Assembly: GCA_964020085.1 (NCBI GenBank)
Contig: OZ026607.1
Coordinates: 14,354,466 to 14,418,465 of the forward strand
Source of the DNA: Micromussa lordhowensis
Lineage: Eukaryota > Cnidaria > Anthozoa > Scleractinia > Lobophylliidae
Length of the DNA: 64,000 nt
Direction of reading: 5' to 3'
How positions within the stretch are numbered: position 1 is the stretch's first letter; each line of letters opens with the position of its first letter. The notes under the pieces were generated by a model that did not search any database, was not told the origin of the DNA, and worked only from the letters and a program-made list of their open reading frames with translations. Both the position numbers and the translations under genes were made by a program. This document shows, piece by piece, positions 62,978-64,000 of the stretch.

Positions 62978-63515
62978 TTATTTCTCTTTTTAAATCACCT
63001 CTCTGTCCGTGAAAATAACCAAAGTTATTTAATTGAGCATTTTGTGCGGCTTGACTTGAGTCATCTTCAACAAATGGTTTGATATTAATAATTGCATTAC
63101 CACCCATTTGTAGGCTACCAGTCATTGCTCTGGAACCATTTAAAGCTAAATTTAAATTATCTCTATTGTCAACATAATTTTTATTAGTGGCACCAGAACC
63201 AATAAAAGGATTTGGCAAACCATAAATATGGCTATTATTCATATCAATTGTGCTAGTACCATTATCAATCATAATTAAGCCCCCACATTTTGTAATGCTA
63301 TTGTCATTCATGTTGATATTACCTGTCATAGCGCGTGAACCATCCAATTTTAATACATCTGTAGGTAGCTTACTTATTTCTGCTTCGACAAATGCCTTTG
63401 AGACTAAATCATTTGTATCAAAAGTATTGACGCCATATGGCTCAGTATTTTTTATCCGTTTACCTTTTAAGTCATAGTCATCACCTTTTAATTTTAAAAA
63501 AGTTTTCATTGACAT
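62937..63515 (-). CDS. Virus-like element: fibre-like protein, middle frame
   Basis: 192 codons overlapping both neighbours (41 bp downstream, 35 bp upstream). Repeat units LKLDGSRAMTGNINMNDNSI and LNGSRAMTGSLQMGGNAIIN each end in a Lys/Asn-Tyr-Val-Asp or Ala-Gln-Asn block (TNKNYVDN). Overlap with shared reading through homopolymers suggests this is the central part of one longer protein broken by single-base changes, not a separate gene. Confidence 0.55.
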   Translation of the reverse strand: MSMKTFLKLKGDDYDLKGKRIKNTEPYGVNTFDTNDLVSKAFVEAEISKLPTDVLKLDGSRAMTGNINMNDNSITKCGGLIMIDNGTSTIDMNNSHIYGLPNPFIGSGATNKNYVDNRDNLNLALNGSRAMTGSLQMGGNAIINIKPFVEDDSSQAAQNAQLNNFGYFHGQRGDLKREINDVSAAALNRKKS

Positions 63516-64000
63516 AAAGTTTATTAACAGCCATTTTAGAATCGTTTAAAGCATTAGGGTAATCAGTGATTGGAACATCATCTTGTGTAACTAAATCTGT
63601 TATTTTATTGTCATTCATGTTGAGATTTCCAGTCATAGAGCGTGAACCATCTAATTTGAGAATCTGACTTAAATCAATCTTAGTAATCTCATCATCAACA
63701 TAAGTTTTGTCTGCTTTTCGAGAAGATAAATCATTAATAGCAATATCTTGTTTAGCGTCTTGATCGTCAACATACTCTTTATTAGCTGCATCTTTGAGGT
63801 TAGTTGGATCAGCAATATTGACTATCTTTTCATTATTCATATTGATTGGTTCAAAATTTAATATTGTTCCTGAAAAATCAGTACTTTTAACATTAAATAA
63901 TCTATGATCAAAACTAGTCCTTTGTGTTCCTTTGACACATCTACTAAAAAATAGAAATTTAAAATTAGAGTTACTGGAACCATAATATCGAAATTGTAAA
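63481..64000 (-). CDS. Virus-like element: fibre-like protein, N-terminal frame, runs off the edge
   Basis: Open from the right edge of the window; the ATG at 63838-63840 is internal, since coding continues upstream (RTSFDHRLFNVKSTDFSGTI). Units: MNNEKIVNIADPTNLKDAAN with KEYVDD, and LKLDGSRSMTGNLNMNDNKI with MAVNKLYVNEN. The pattern L-D-G-S-R-x-M-T-G-N-x-N-M-x-x-N-x-I and D-A-x-N-K-x-Y-V is like phage and virus fibre shafts. Ends at TGA 63481-63483 just past a T-run where the frame shifts. Confidence 0.6.
   Translation of the reverse strand, partial: LQFRYYGSSNSNFKFLFFSRCVKGTQRTSFDHRLFNVKSTDFSGTILNFEPINMNNEKIVNIADPTNLKDAANKEYVDDQDAKQDIAINDLSSRKADKTYVDDEITKIDLSQILKLDGSRSMTGNLNMNDNKITDLVTQDDVPITDYPNALNDSKMAVNKLYVNENFFKIKR

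Larger units (their letters stand above)
59980..64000 (-). mobile_element. Edge of an endogenous dsDNA-virus-like or Polinton-like element
   Basis: Consecutive same-strand intronless frames, short gaps and high A+T, unlike the transposon debris before it. The contents are structural-type (fibre-like) and one small membrane-type protein. No capsid, ATPase, protease, polymerase or integrase is in view, so the class is uncertain; those would have to lie beyond base 64000. The left boundary is near 59975. No terminal repeat recognised. Confidence 0.5.

Noticed and set aside
59980..64000. Bacterial or phage contamination
   Set aside because: The block is continuous with coral-type LINE sequence and lacks Shine-Dalgarno-like spacing; still, only read-depth data could exclude a chimeric join.

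Overview
The window is eukaryotic, almost certainly from an anthozoan cnidarian and most likely a stony coral. Three separate pieces match GFP-like fluorescent or chromoprotein exons. The rest is typical of metazoan repeat-rich DNA: Penelope-like, Helentron, CR1/L2-like, Tx1/L1-like, DIRS-like, Gypsy, Harbinger, tRNA-SINE and many MITE-type elements. I recognise no intact host gene. Most open frames here are decayed transposon proteins or chance frames.

Layout. 1-743 (-) is the core of an rve-type integrase running off the left edge. 831-2290 (+) is a decayed Penelope-like element split by a MITE. 3-4.4 kb holds minisatellites, a foldback palindrome and a hammerhead-like hairpin. 4446-4742 is a tRNA-derived SINE, followed at once by a 6.3-kb Helentron (4744-11090) carrying a 2A-like motif, an OTU protease, a Rep (HUH) domain, a PIF1-like helicase and an EEP endonuclease, all in order but frameshifted. 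A 5'-truncated LINE follows (11330-13042). 13.3-19 kb holds a second SINE, a TTAA-flanked element, an RPA-like relic, and a foldback MITE split by a LINE tail. 19.2-20.6 kb (-) is a Tx1-like LINE end with an internal duplication, abutting a DIRS-like reverse-transcriptase leader. 21.4-22.6 kb is an array of four inverted-repeat elements.

23.8-26.9 kb contains two fluorescent-protein pseudogene copies in inverted orientation. A third, lone fluorescent-protein exon lies at 35003-35112. 28-29.8 kb holds palindromes and a triplicated 190-bp repeat. 30.5-33.6 kb is a DIRS-like element (RT/RNase H plus tyrosine recombinase) with two clean insertions. 36.9-47.9 kb is a nested stack: a Gypsy shell (short LTRs, integrase) opened by a CR1/L2-like LINE (-), LINE debris, a long Tx1/L1-like LINE (itself holding a TTAA element), and DIRS gag-like material. 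47.9-56.1 kb is a direct tandem duplication of a Harbinger-type (HARBI1-like, -) locus, followed by a 480-bp tandem duplication and more LINE tails.

The last 4 kb (about 59.98-64.0 kb, -) looks different. It is AT-rich and compact, with intronless open frames that encode fibre-like proteins with repeated Asp-Ala-x-Asn-Lys-x-Tyr-Val units, a small protein with a hydrophobic segment, and a pair of mirror palindromes in the upstream gap. This looks like the edge of an endogenous dsDNA-virus-like or Polinton-like element, though no hallmark replication or capsid gene is in view. Two single-base homopolymer shifts break its long fibre-like frame.
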